Source: Shinisaurus crocodilurus
Lineage: Eukaryota; Chordata; Lepidosauria; Squamata; Shinisauridae
Direction: 5' to 3'
Length of the DNA: 64,000 nucleotides
Assembly: GCA_021292165.1 (NCBI GenBank)
Contig: CM037877.1
Span: 29,090,197 to 29,154,196, forward strand
Both the position numbers and the translations under genes were made by a program. The notes under the pieces are model-generated. The model saw only the letters and a program-made list of their open reading frames with translations, was not told the origin of the DNA and searched no databases. Below, piece after piece: positions 55,151 through 64,000 of the stretch; positions within the stretch are counted from its first letter, which is position 1; each line of letters opens with the position of its first letter.

Positions 55151-55186
55151 TAGTAAGCGTGCCTACGAGCGCTGCCTTAATCTCAA

Positions 55187-55230
55187 TGGGTTGGATCCAG
55201 ACTTAGTCATGCTTAGAGTAGACCGCATAT
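55187..55230. mobile_element. Palindromic MITE (family B), left end only
   Basis: gggttggatccagacttagt, catgcttagagtagacc: one arm end. Confidence 0.65.
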
Positions 55231-56104
55231 GGGAGGTCTGTGGGCCACAGGTGCCGAGTGTCGCTGCTGCCCCTCTCCAAATCCCCCTCCCCGTGTCATC
55301 CCAGCAGGTGAGATGTGGGGAGGACTCTGTGTGCCGTGCAGGAGAGTGTATGTGTGTATGCATGAGACTTATTGTATCTCTGTTCAAATTATAGTTATTA
55401 TTTCTAAATTTGTCCCTGTACAAATAAAGGTGCATATGCAAATATTATGCAAATTAGTGTCCTCTTTTTTGGGATGATGTATTTTCTCTATTTTGGCAAT
55501 GCATAAGCAGCCACCCTGTTGCTTAATGAAGCTGCAGCTCTAGCCCTGAATGTTAGTGCACACTTGGAAACCTTCATTTCTCCTTGACTGTTGGCATGCT
55601 CTGAAGTCTGGTGTGTGTGTTTTTTAGTTCTCCCAATTATCATCTAAGAAAAAGGAGGGAGGGGATTATTATTATTTTTTCTTCCAAAAGATCTAATCTC
55701 CCTTTCAAGAATCCCAGCACAGCGTAGGTTGCAAAGATCTAAAAACATTCTTTGCCCTGCCTTTGTCACCGAAGACAATGCTCAAAGATCACACCATTTC
55801 CCCAGTGGATTAATTATTAACAAATCCCAAAGTACGGGCTCCTCTGGAAGGCAACAGGAGGAGGGCAGAATGGTTCACCACCATTATTGCAGAGCCACTC
55901 AGGCTGTTAATGCTTTCGAATGGATTATCTATATTTGCACTGACCCGCAATTTCAACCCAGTTATTTGTTTTAAGTAGACACAAGGCAGTGCCTTGTACT
56001 TAGGGGGCTGGGGGGGGGGGTTAAATATAATGATTTGCATTTGGAGCACCTAGCAAGAATTTTCAGGATGATCATAAGGGACCCGCATGCACAGGGAAGT
56101 CATG
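55231..56104. other. Non-coding stretch, nothing recognised
   Basis: Contains G-run 56010-56020. Nothing else recognised. Confidence 0.35.
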
Positions 56105-56175
56105 GATATTTATTAATTTATTTGAAAACAATTTATACCCCACTTTATCTCTGAGGAGTTCTAGGTGGATTGCAG
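56105..56175 (-). repeat. SINE/LINE tail fragment
   Basis: tttattaatttatttg, ataccccactttatctctga, ggagttctaggtggattgca recalls the inverted tail of an L2/MIR-type element. Confidence 0.45.
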
Positions 56176-56192
56176 CAAATACCTAGATAGGG

Positions 56193-56260
56193 AATGGATG
56201 GATGGATGGATGGATGGATGGATGGATGGATGGATGGATGGATAGATAGATAGACAGATA
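56193..56260 (+). repeat. (GGAT)n then (GATA)n microsatellite
   Basis: About twelve GGAT units grading into GATA/GACA units. Confidence 0.95.
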
Positions 56261-56353
56261 TACAACTTGGGACAAGGGTACCTAAGAGAGCGCCTCCTCC
56301 CATAGCAACCTGCCTGGCCGCTGAGGTCATCAGATGGCATGCTCCTGGTGGTT

Positions 56354-56450
56354 CATAGAATCATAGAATCATAGAAAAGTAGAGTTGGAAGGGGCCTACA
56401 AGGCCATCGAGTCCAACCCCCTGCTCAGTGCAGGAATCCATGTCAAAGCA
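56354..56450 (-). mobile_element. CR1-like 3' tail
   Basis: atagaatcatagaatcatag, agttggaaggggcctacaag, gagtccaaccccctgctcag, then a CR1-like extension (gtcaaagcattcctgacaga). No 5S head follows, so it is read as CR1 rather than the 5S SINE. Confidence 0.78.
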
Positions 56451-56454
56451 TTCC

Positions 56455-56785
56455 TGACAGATGCATTCTCATGGACCTTTGGCGCGACTGGAGTCCACCA
56501 GGAGAAGAGCCTTCAGCATGGTGGCTCCATTTCTGTGGAGCTCCCTGCTTCTGAAGGTCAGACAGGCTCTGACATTGTGCTGCTTTCGGTGCCTGCTGAA
56601 GACCTCCTTGTTCCGGGAAACCTTCTTTGCTCTTCAACCACCAGTGTAATTTTAGTTTATTTTTCAATGTATTGTTTTTGTTTCTTTTATCTGTATTTGT
56701 CTTTTTATTGTTCCCTGCTACGGAATCTGCTTGATGTGGAGCAGTATACAAATACTATAGATGATGATGATGATGATCTTCCTTT
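56455..56785 (+). mobile_element. L2-like LINE 3' end
   Basis: The frame at 56461-56649 reads LARLESTRRRAFSMVAPFLW, then a FRCLLKTSLFRETF motif, then the 3' tail and (GAT)n at the end. It matches the - strand copy at 20282-21000. Confidence 0.83.
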
Positions 56786-56814
56786 TTAGGAAGGCATTCA
56801 ATCTCTAATTTTAA

Positions 56815-56930
56815 GGTACAATCCTATGCAAGTTTAGACAGAAAAAAGGCTTACAGCTCCCAGCATGCCCCAGCTGGCTGGGAGTTGTAGGCCTTTCTTC
56901 TGTCTAAACTTGCATAGGATTGTGCCATTA
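56815..56930. mobile_element. Palindromic MITE (family E), near-perfect
   Basis: gtacaatcctatgcaagttt, agacagaaaaaaggctt, acagctcccagcatgcccca and the inverse ending aaacttgcataggattgtgc. TTAA occurs near both ends, but this is weak as a target duplication. Confidence 0.87.
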
Positions 56931-56984
56931 ATTGGCCATTTTGGTTCGGTCTCGTATCTTTTGAATATTTGATCTATTTCGATG

Positions 56985-57145
56985 GCCCTGTTGTGTTTTC
57001 TGCTGCTCTTTTTGTGTAGCATGTTACGTTGCCCATTGGAAGGATTTTTTTAAATGATCAAATTATTGACTTTTCTGCAAAACGCCCAGCACTCCTCGGA
57101 GATATGGCGGGATGTAAATGGTTTTGAAATAAATAAATACCCGTG
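56985..57145 (+). mobile_element. L2-like LINE tail
   Basis: cgcccagcactcctcggaga, tatggcgggatgtaaatggt, and an AAATA end. Confidence 0.65.
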
Positions 57146-57934
57146 ACTTCCCTGTGCCTGTGGGCTCATTATGATTGTCTTTTAGATTCTTGCTAGGCGT
57201 TCCACATGTGAATCATTATATTTAGATCCCACACCCATACCCATGTACAGGGCACTGCTTTGTGCCTACTTAAAACAAATACCTGGGCTTAAACTGCAGG
57301 TCAGTGCAATGGAAAAAAGGAAGAAAAAGTTCCAGAGGATAACAAAGCAAGCTTTCTTACACGCCTAACCTATGAGGATATTGGTCTGGGACATGTACCT
57401 GGTGGCAAGAATTGTCCAGTGTTCATTCTAAAAATGGAGGAATGTGCACCTCTCACAAAGGAGATAGGCCCATGGCTTCCTGGGGCACTCTAGGCCAGCA
57501 AGAGAGCTCTCTCTGTGGTACACAAAAGACTCTGCGTCAAAGAAAATCCCTCTCTTTTAAAAATAAAAATCCCCAGCTCTGCCTTTTTAATAGGTAGCAA
57601 CTGGCTGACCTGGAGAGGGAAGGACCAGCCCACTATGGAATGCAAGCCAATCCCTGTCAGCAACAGCTGGCAGGGGGCAAGGCTGGCATAAGCCAATCAG
57701 AGATGACCATTCAGAGGGGAAATTAGATTAGCAATGGTGAAGCTTGAACATTCATGTATACTTTATGCCTTTGCACAGTGTAGTCGGCTGGGACCTCAGA
57801 CATTCCTTTGAACCATTTGAACTCGTTAACATCCTGTATCTAACAGGATAAAGGGGGAGGAAGGTTCTGTGAGGTGTCTGGCATGGAGCGAGCGACAGAT
57901 TTCAGTTCACAAAGGGAATTACATATGCATGAGG
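57146..57934. other. Non-coding stretch, nothing recognised
   Basis: No recognisable repeat or exon. Confidence 0.4.
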
Positions 57935-57978
57935 ATACGTGTGTGTGCGTGTGTGCGTGCGCGCACACACACACACAT
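57935..57978. repeat. 44-bp alternating purine-pyrimidine tract (Z-DNA candidate)
   Basis: A perfect RY alternation of GT, GC and CA steps centred on gcgcgc. It also has inverted symmetry (GT-rich left, CA-rich right). Confidence 0.95.
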
Positions 57979-58054
57979 CCTAAGAGGCTGTGGGAAAATG
58001 GGCTTTTCCAGGCCCAAGAAATATCGAGTTTGACCAAGACAGGTCACTAAGTTT

Positions 58055-58155
58055 GCAATGCAATACTATGGACACTTGGTAACTGAGAAACACTAACCCC
58101 GTTGCATTCAATGGGGCTTACTTCTGAGTAAACATGCATTGAATTGCCCTGTAAA
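58055..58155. mobile_element. Palindromic MITE (family C)
   Basis: tgcaatactatggacacttg, gcattcaatggggcttactt, ctgagtaaacatgcattgaa, ttgccctg. Confidence 0.75.
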
Positions 58156-58269
58156 TGTTAAAAAATACAGTTTTCTCTGGTTTACCATCACAGATGTACA
58201 GTCAAGAAGATGCTCTCTTTCATTTGAGCTTAATGGTTGTGATGGTACAACAGAGAGAAAGCATTCATT

Positions 58270-59810
58270 ATGTATTTATTTCACATATTTATAAATCACA
58301 CTCCACTCACTGGGCACTTGAGGCAATATATAAAATACAGATAAGAACAGAATTTAATTAATACATCATAACAACGAAATGAAAACAGAATATTCATCAC
58401 AATAAAATCAGAAAACAACATTAAAAACCAGTAAAACTCGATGGGACAATATAGTTTTCACTGAGGGGGCTAGTCTAACCTCCCTAGAGAGGGAGTTTGA
58501 TAATTGGGGTGCTGCTACAGCAAAGGCCCTGTCTTGAGTACCCACCAACCTAACCTCTCTAAGTGATGGGACATAGAACAGTGTCTCCGATGAGGATCAC
58601 AAATTATGGGCAAGTGCATATGGGAGGAGGTGGTCTTCCAGATATTCTGGCCCCAAACCATTTAGGGCTCTATAGGTAAGAACTAGCACTTTGAATTTGG
58701 CTCAGAAATGAACTGGAAGCCAGCGCAGCTGATTCAAGACTGGTCTTATACGGTCTATAAAATGCCTGCCCTCCAGCAGTCTGGACCCATGTTTTGTACT
58801 TGCAATAGTTTCCAAACACTTTACAAGAGCAGCCCTAAGTAAAGTGTGTTGCAGTAATCTAAGTGAGAGGTGATCAAGGCATGGATCACTTTGGCCAGAT
58901 CCTCCTTCCCCAGGAAGGGGTGCAGGTGGCTTGCCAGATGAAGCTGGGCACCCCCAAGCTGTGTACCTGATTCCTTTAGACCGAGTGCTACCCCATCAAG
59001 AACAGGTTCCACTCCCAATCGTGGGTTGGTTTGTCTGCTGACCAACCGGACCTCTGTCTTGTCTGGATTAAGAACATAAGAAGAGCCATGCTGGATCAGA
59101 CCAAGGGTCCATCTAGTCCAGCATTCTGTTCACACAGTGGCCACCCAGCTGCCCACAGGAAACCCTCAAGCAGGACAGGAGTGCAACAGCACCCTCCCTC
59201 CCGCCCATGTTTCCCAGCAACTGGTGTACAGAGGCATGCTGCCTCTGATCCTGTTGATAGCATATAGCCAATCAGGACTAGTAGCCATTGAGAGCCTTTG
59301 ACTGAGCCTCAGTTTGTTTGCCCACATCCAGTTCCGCACTGCATCCAGGCAAACAGTTCTACAACTGCTCTAAGACTTCTACAGCCTCCTTGGCATCATT
59401 GGAAAGGCAGAGATAGAGCTGGGTGTCATCAACATAATGCTGGGAGCCAGCCCCCAAATTCCGTTGACCTCCACTATTGGCTTCATTGTCTATATTAAAG
59501 AGAAGGGAACCCAACAGAGCCCTGAAAGTCGTCTCTGAAATATTACTTGCAATGCAAACAGTACTAAGCCACTTGCTCTAGTTTCTGCACTGCTTATGTT
59601 TCTGTGCCATTTTCAATGGCAGCCCCACATAAAGCACATTTGAGTAGCGCAATCTGGAGGGCATTCACTAGCGCATGAATGACAGTAGCCAATCTCTATC
59701 TTCCAGTAGCGATGCAGCTGGTGGTTAGCCAAAGCTGATAAAAGCCATTCCGGACTGCAGCCAACTGGGAATCCATCAGCAATGTGAAGTCCAAAACTAC
59801 CCTCAAACTA
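58270..59810 (-). mobile_element. Long L2-like LINE region, split by CR1
   Basis: On the - strand the frame at 58821-59045 carries LGGAQLHLASHLHPFLGKED, then VIHALITSHLDYCNTLYLGL, the L2-type RT region (HAL.TSRLDYCN.LY.GL). Upstream RT sequence continues past 59293, after the CR1 insert. Another RLLKCALCGAA-like piece lies near 59620-59665. The 3' tail is at 58270-58440. Frames are broken throughout, so it is a dead copy. Confidence 0.82.
59069..59292 (-). mobile_element. CR1 LINE 3' end nested in L2
   Basis: Inverse of the CR1 3' UTR: aagaacataagaagagccat, gggtccatctagtccagcat, cagctgcccacaggaaaccc, ggactagtagccattgag. It matches the + strand copy at 42140-42382. Confidence 0.88.
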
Positions 59811-59899
59811 TGAAATTGCTCCTAAGGGGAGAAAAGGCTATTCACAATAGCCTTCTCTTAAATAGCTGCTCCCCCAATTCTAGGAATCAGAAGCTTTCC

Positions 59900-60030
59900 T
59901 TCTTTCTTTCTAAATTTTGTATGTTAAAGATTTTATATTATGTTTTTATTATCTTGTATTTGTGGGTTATAAGTTTTTTTGTGAACTGCCCAGAGAGCTT
60001 TGGCTATTGGGCAGTATAGAAATTAAATAA
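59900..60030 (+). mobile_element. L2-like LINE tail
   Basis: gtgaactgcccagagagctt, tggctattgggcagtataga, aattaaataaa. Confidence 0.8.
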
Positions 60031-60198
60031 AAGAGTCCTGGGAATGCCTCTTTAGAATGAAATACAAGGTCTAATGCCACTAGCACGGGGACATGGAATG
60101 GAACCTACATCTGAGCATCTTTGGAACGCATTTGGAAGTTTCTGTATGTCTATCCCCGCCCTGAAAATTATACACAGAGAGCCAGGATACATTGCTGA

Positions 60199-60335
60199 AT
60201 GGGCTGAGCTGTGTTGTGGGTGTGGGAGGGGGCTATCCTCAAAAATTTGGAGGAGGGACTTTCCACGAACAGACCCCTTCTTCTCATGGAAGGCCCCTTC
60301 CTCTCATGGAAGGCAGATCCTGGATCCAACTCCTT
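60199..60335. repeat. Unclassified dispersed repeat Y, copy 2 (inverted)
   Basis: Reads on - as ggttggatccaggatctgcc, gaggaaggggccttcc, ccccctcccacacccac, the same order as 889-1022. Confidence 0.5.
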
Positions 60336-60489
60336 GAAATTCTCTCCCCTATGCAAATATTAAAGATATGGGAGTCTTGTCCTCATTTGCACTTGAACAT
60401 CCTAATGGAGCCTATTACAAACATTTTTTTTTCTCCCAGCAGAACATAACGTTCACATTCTATTATTGGGGAAGAAAATTCCCTGAACT

Positions 60490-60592
60490 CCCTCTGGCTG
60501 CAGCCCTATGCAACTTGCTTAAACTGAACTTGCTTTGCTGAACTTGGTGAGATTTAACTTTCAAAGTAAACATGCATAGGATCAGGAGATTT
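60490..60592. mobile_element. Palindromic MITE (family C), diverged
   Basis: gctgcagccctatgcaactt ... aaagtaaacatgcataggat. Termini are conserved, the centre is not. Confidence 0.55.
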
Positions 60593-60599
60593 GTTTATA

Positions 60600-60775
60600 T
60601 AGGCCTGTGGCTCATGCTGGCTCAGCTTGTCTGAGTGTGGAAAGCTAAGCAAGGTCAGGCCTGGTTGTTACTTGGATGGGAGACCCCTCCTCTGGTTTCT
60701 TGCATTGAGCAGGGGGTTGAACTCGATGGCCTTGTAGGCCCCTCCCAACTTTATCATCCTATAATACATGATAAT
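60600..60775 (+). mobile_element. 5S rRNA-headed SINE with CR1-like tail, sense copy
   Basis: 60601-60686 aligns to the 3' two thirds of vertebrate 5S rRNA, including A box aagctaagcaaggtc (60642-60656) and C box acttggatgggagacc (60670-60685), the internal pol III promoter. 60700-60770 is a CR1-like tail (gcattgagcagggggttgaa, ctcgatggccttgtaggccc). An A-rich end follows. It matches the inverse copy at 41466-41630. Confidence 0.9.
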
Positions 60776-60789
60776 TAAAAAAAAAAAAT

Positions 60790-61375
60790 CTTGGGTTTTT
60801 TACCCACTGGCAAAACATGAAGCACCTGGGATAAACGCGAACTCACAGGTCTACTAAAGGAAGATGTGCCCACAGTCCATCTGAAGGGAATAGTGTTTAG
60901 GAATCCTACTAGAGGTCAAAGCACAGGGAAACTGCTCAATAACCCCTCTCTGGGCACAAAGATGGCACAAATTCAGGAACAGAAGCAGAAGAATCAGAAG
61001 GGCTGAACCCCCAGGTTTTAAGGCCGCCTGAGACAAGATACAAAAAGCCAGAAATTTAATGGAACCTGCGACAAACAATAAAAAACAGCTCCTGATTATC
61101 TTGCAAAATGCAGTAATTGCTTTTGGCATTTGTGTACCACCAGGAGCGCCTGCCATTATTACCTCTTAACAAAATGACCCTTTCAAAGTCAGAGTCATAA
61201 TGCAGATTTTATGGAGAGCTGGTTGTTCTTGGGAAATAGATTTAGAGACTATATAGTATCACAGTCAAACAAATTCTACTGGCCAGACATCTAGAAAGGG
61301 GGGGGGGGGGACAAGCTCTTGAGATTCTCAGTCAATTGAATTTTAAATTCCTTTCAGTGCATCTTTCATGTAAAT
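60790..61375. other. Non-coding stretch, nothing recognised
   Basis: Ends near a G-run (61299-61311). Nothing recognised. Confidence 0.4.
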
Positions 61376-61758
61376 CAGGAGTGGGCAGCTGCAGGTGGTC
61401 TGGGGGCCATGATTTTTGCCCCCTGACACACACCCTGCGGGCCACACTCCATGGGGCACTGTACTCTCTCCAGGGCATCCGAAAAAAGAAAAAAACTAGT
61501 TGCTAGTTCTCTGCTTTATAGTGCTCTGTCATGCTAAAAGGGTTAAATTTTGCAAGCTAAATTTCACTATTGCAGTACTCTATAGCGGCTACAGAACACT
61601 AAAACAATCCAACTCAGCTTGCAAACAAGTTAAATTTGACTGTTTTAGTGCTCTGTAGCACTTAAAGCCCCATTTAAAAAAAAAAAATACCACCACTGAA
61701 TCTGGTGGTGAGGCAGGGGTGCACATCCAGCCCAAGGGCCATGTTTTACCCACCCATG
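61376..61758. mobile_element. hAT-like element, 383 bp, near-perfect TSD
   Basis: Ends caggagtgggcagctg and acccacccatg. Flanks ATGTAAAT (61368-61375) and ATCTAAAT (61759-61766), 7 of 8 identical. The interior has inverted segments (tagtgctctgt, ttttagtgctctgtagc and partners). Non-coding. Confidence 0.75.
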
Positions 61759-61766
61759 ATCTAAAT

Positions 61767-62234
61767 GGTTTTATTTTGGGTGTGACTTTTGCTTGAAACA
61801 TCTTTTCATGGAACAGCTACAAGCTGGAGCTTTCCTTATATAACTTGTGATCATCTTAGTTTGAGCTGGTGGCTGTTTTACATGTCAGTGGGTAGCCATG
61901 GAGCTCCTTATATCACCCCTCCCCCACTGCACCACCATTCTGATAATTGGAGGCACCAAGTTAAAAAAAAAAAAAGTCAGGAGATCTAGACATGGTTCTC
62001 CCGAGTCACAACTGTTTCAGCCCTGAGCCAGCCCTGACTGTGGCTAAAACTTAAGGTGTAGCACCCATAATTTTGCCAATATTCCATGAAGAATGGCTAG
62101 TGCCCTTCAACAATAAAGACTGGTGCCTTCTACATTGTTCATTATAACATTCCTGTGCAATTTATCATATACCTGTCTAACAACTCATGTCTGTGAGACT
62201 GAATCTGCCATGCCAATAGTTTTCACATTTTCAA
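61767..62234. other. Non-coding stretch, nothing recognised
   Basis: Nothing recognised. Confidence 0.35.
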
Positions 62235-62296
62235 AGGGGAATGCTGGGAGCTGTAGGACTTTTTTCTGTCTAAACATGCATAGGATTGCAACCTAA
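62235..62296. mobile_element. Palindromic MITE (family E), right half
   Basis: ggggaatgctgggagctgta, ggacttttttctgtctaaac, atgcataggattgcaac. One arm only. Confidence 0.8.
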
Positions 62297-62401
62297 ATTG
62301 TTTTTCCCAAGTCCTACCGTTACCCCTTCTAGTGCTGACATGCAAATATAATTCAGACACAATGGTTGTCCGTTCTTCCATGCTACAAAAAGGTACAATA
62401 A

Positions 62402-63260
62402 TTTTTTAATTAATTTTTATCATTAATTTCAACAAAACAAAACCATAAGAAGAAAAATACAATTTTCTTACATAAATTGAAATGAATAATTTACAATAGG
62501 TGCATATGAAACATGTACCTATGAGTATATATGTGTATATGAAAATACAGCTATCAATAAAAATGATTATGCATAAGCTTCCAGAAAGGCAGACCAAATA
62601 TCCATATATTCATCCATTTGCAGTTGGCATCTAAATACCACCCATTCAAATGTTGAAAGCATTGCTGGGTCCTCAATCCACTGTGTTATAGGAGGTGGAT
62701 GTTTATCTTTCCAGTATTGTAATATCAGTCTTTTAGCTGTCAAAGGGCATGGAAAATCCATTGACCTTGCATTAATTTCCAAGCAAAAGGAAAATAATTT
62801 AAAAGAACATGTGCATCAGTAAATATTAAAAAGCATTCCAATACTAAGTTTATTCTGTTATGACCTCCTCTCAAAAAGAGGCAACTATTGGGCATTGCCA
62901 AAACATACGGGTAAGGGAAGCATTAGCGGCATTACACCTCCAGCATTTAGCCGACTTAGACAAACCCTTATAAAAAGATGTTGTGGCATCCAATAAACAC
63001 AAAACAAAAGTTTTTGCTGAATAAGATATAAACTAAGATCCATTGACTCTTCTGGCACAGACACGAAAACCATGATCCATCCATTGATTAGGCAAAATAG
63101 AACTGTACAGTTCCCTATTCCATTCCTGGTTAAGACCCTGTGTATCATATTTATTCACCAATAATAAGTATTTATAAACACGGATCATGGGTCAATATAA
63201 CTGACCAACCTCAATAAATACTTCCAATAGCGAAGGAGTCTCCTACTTGCACCTCCTGAA
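62402..63260 (-). mobile_element. L1 LINE 3' end, second copy
   Basis: The same region as 19465-20235: agaccaaatatccatatatt, atctaaataccacccattca, gaggtggatgtttatctttc, tattgggcattgccaaaaca. The - frame at 62885-63148 keeps QQKLLFCVYW as in the other copy, but is frameshifted relative to the cysteine motif. It extends ~250 bp further 5' than copy 1. Confidence 0.85.
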
Positions 63261-64000
63261 ACAGGTACAATAATGACACAATTGTAAAGACACTGTTACC
63301 CATGCTTAGATTTGCAATGGCCCAGTTCAGTCCTGGGTGGCAAATGGTTCCATTGAGCCTTTTGTGCCGCAAGAATCAGAGACTTTACCTTTTGCTCTGC
63401 CAGCAGGGCAATTACACCATGAAAACCGCTGCCAGTAGTGTCACTTCACTACTATTATTAGATCTCTTTCAGTTTCATGTTTATGTATGAATTAAAAGCC
63501 AGTCACGAAAGCTCCAACCCTTTCATTATCAGAATGTTTGAAACTAGAGGTTAACAATGATTCACTTGTTCCCGTGCAGCTCCCATTTGATTATCTCAGC
63601 CCCTGAGTCTGGTTCCTTTCTCCTTTTTTTTCTTTTTTTTTTGCTGCATGGCAGTGGCATTTCGTAAAGATTTCTGCCTCAATCCCAGTTTCCCACTTCT
63701 TAATACGGTCGTTCAGGCTGACAATTCTTCTCTGGCTTCCCTGACGATGCTACTTTACTTCCACGCAACATACAGCCCATTCAGTTCCCTATAGCTATGA
63801 GCCTGACCCCAAGCAATGCATTTCTCACTGATGGGGAGGCCTGTGAAACTCCCTCCAGCTTTTGAGACCAAGAACGAAGCTGTGTCTTCTGTGTGCATAT
63901 ACAAATATGATGCGCCAAACCAGTGAATCTTATTTGTATAAATTTCTACCTGATGCTTCCTGCTAAGTGGAACAGACGGTGAGAGCAGGATTTCCAGGTG
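63261..64000. other. Non-coding stretch, nothing recognised
   Basis: T-rich tracts near 63622-63642. No exon, RNA gene or repeat family recognised up to the window edge. Confidence 0.4.

Noticed and set aside
60642..60685. Functional 5S rRNA gene
   Set aside because: Only the 3' two thirds of 5S is present, it is diverged, and it is fused to a CR1-like tail seen in other copies. It is therefore a SINE head, not a 5S gene.
3240..64000. PDE4D terminal exons on the - strand
   Set aside because: Expected from mammalian synteny, but no phosphodiesterase catalytic or C-terminal sequence was seen in any frame.
1..64000. Endogenous retrovirus or LTR element
   Set aside because: No LTR pair, primer-binding site or gag/pol-like frame was recognised. 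The reverse-transcriptase fragments present are of the LINE type.

Overview
The window is vertebrate genomic DNA, most likely from a squamate reptile (a lizard). One gene is visible: the terminal coding exon of a RAB3-family small GTPase, best matched to RAB3C, on the + strand at 3052-3239. It has a splice acceptor upstream and ends in a Cys-Gly-Cys prenylation motif. Bases 1-3051 are the last intron. The remaining ~60 kb downstream contains no exon that I can recognise. It is 3' UTR and/or intergenic DNA packed with transposable elements. The lizard assignment is inferred from the mixture of repeats: L1, L2-like and CR1 LINE ends, tRNA/MIR-type SINEs, a 5S-rRNA-headed SINE and many short palindromic hAT elements.

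Layout. 1-3051: intron with a few dispersed repeats. 3052-3239: RAB3C last exon. 3240-14400: fairly repeat-poor DNA with scattered MITEs, a 5S-type SINE and a 380-bp foldback. 14400-18570: a cluster of palindromic MITEs, SINEs and (CA)n. 19200-21000: L1 and L2 3' ends. 21450-25415: MITEs, a MIR-type SINE and GC-rich foldback elements. 26556-30619: three well-delimited hAT elements with 8-bp target-site duplications (TSDs), one retaining a transposase C-terminal fragment. 31389-39838: nested L2, CR1, SINE and foldback insertions. 41358-43789: MITE, 5S SINE, CR1 and MIR-SINE cluster. 43790-52812: mostly single-copy-looking DNA with SINEs, MITEs, a large (TTC)n tract and a 113-bp perfect duplication. 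53680-60775: GC-rich DNA, hAT copies and a long L2 region interrupted by CR1. 61376-63260: one hAT element and a second L1 3' end.

Relations between elements. Two unrelated SINE types (5S-headed and tRNA-headed) carry CR1-like 3' ends, which suggests that both use CR1 machinery. CR1 fragments are present as the presumed partner. The six MIR-type SINEs share a different tail ending in (AAAT)n. The hAT-type elements fall into several TIR (terminal inverted repeat) families that share an interchangeable palindromic core. No prokaryotic-style system, virus, CRISPR array or toxin gene was found, and I saw no convincing previously undescribed biological system. The most notable items are the 5S/CR1 SINE, the long foldback, the bounded hAT elements (one resembling a horizontally transferred family) and the modular MITEs. 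All family names are from recognition of sequence patterns only, because no database search was possible.
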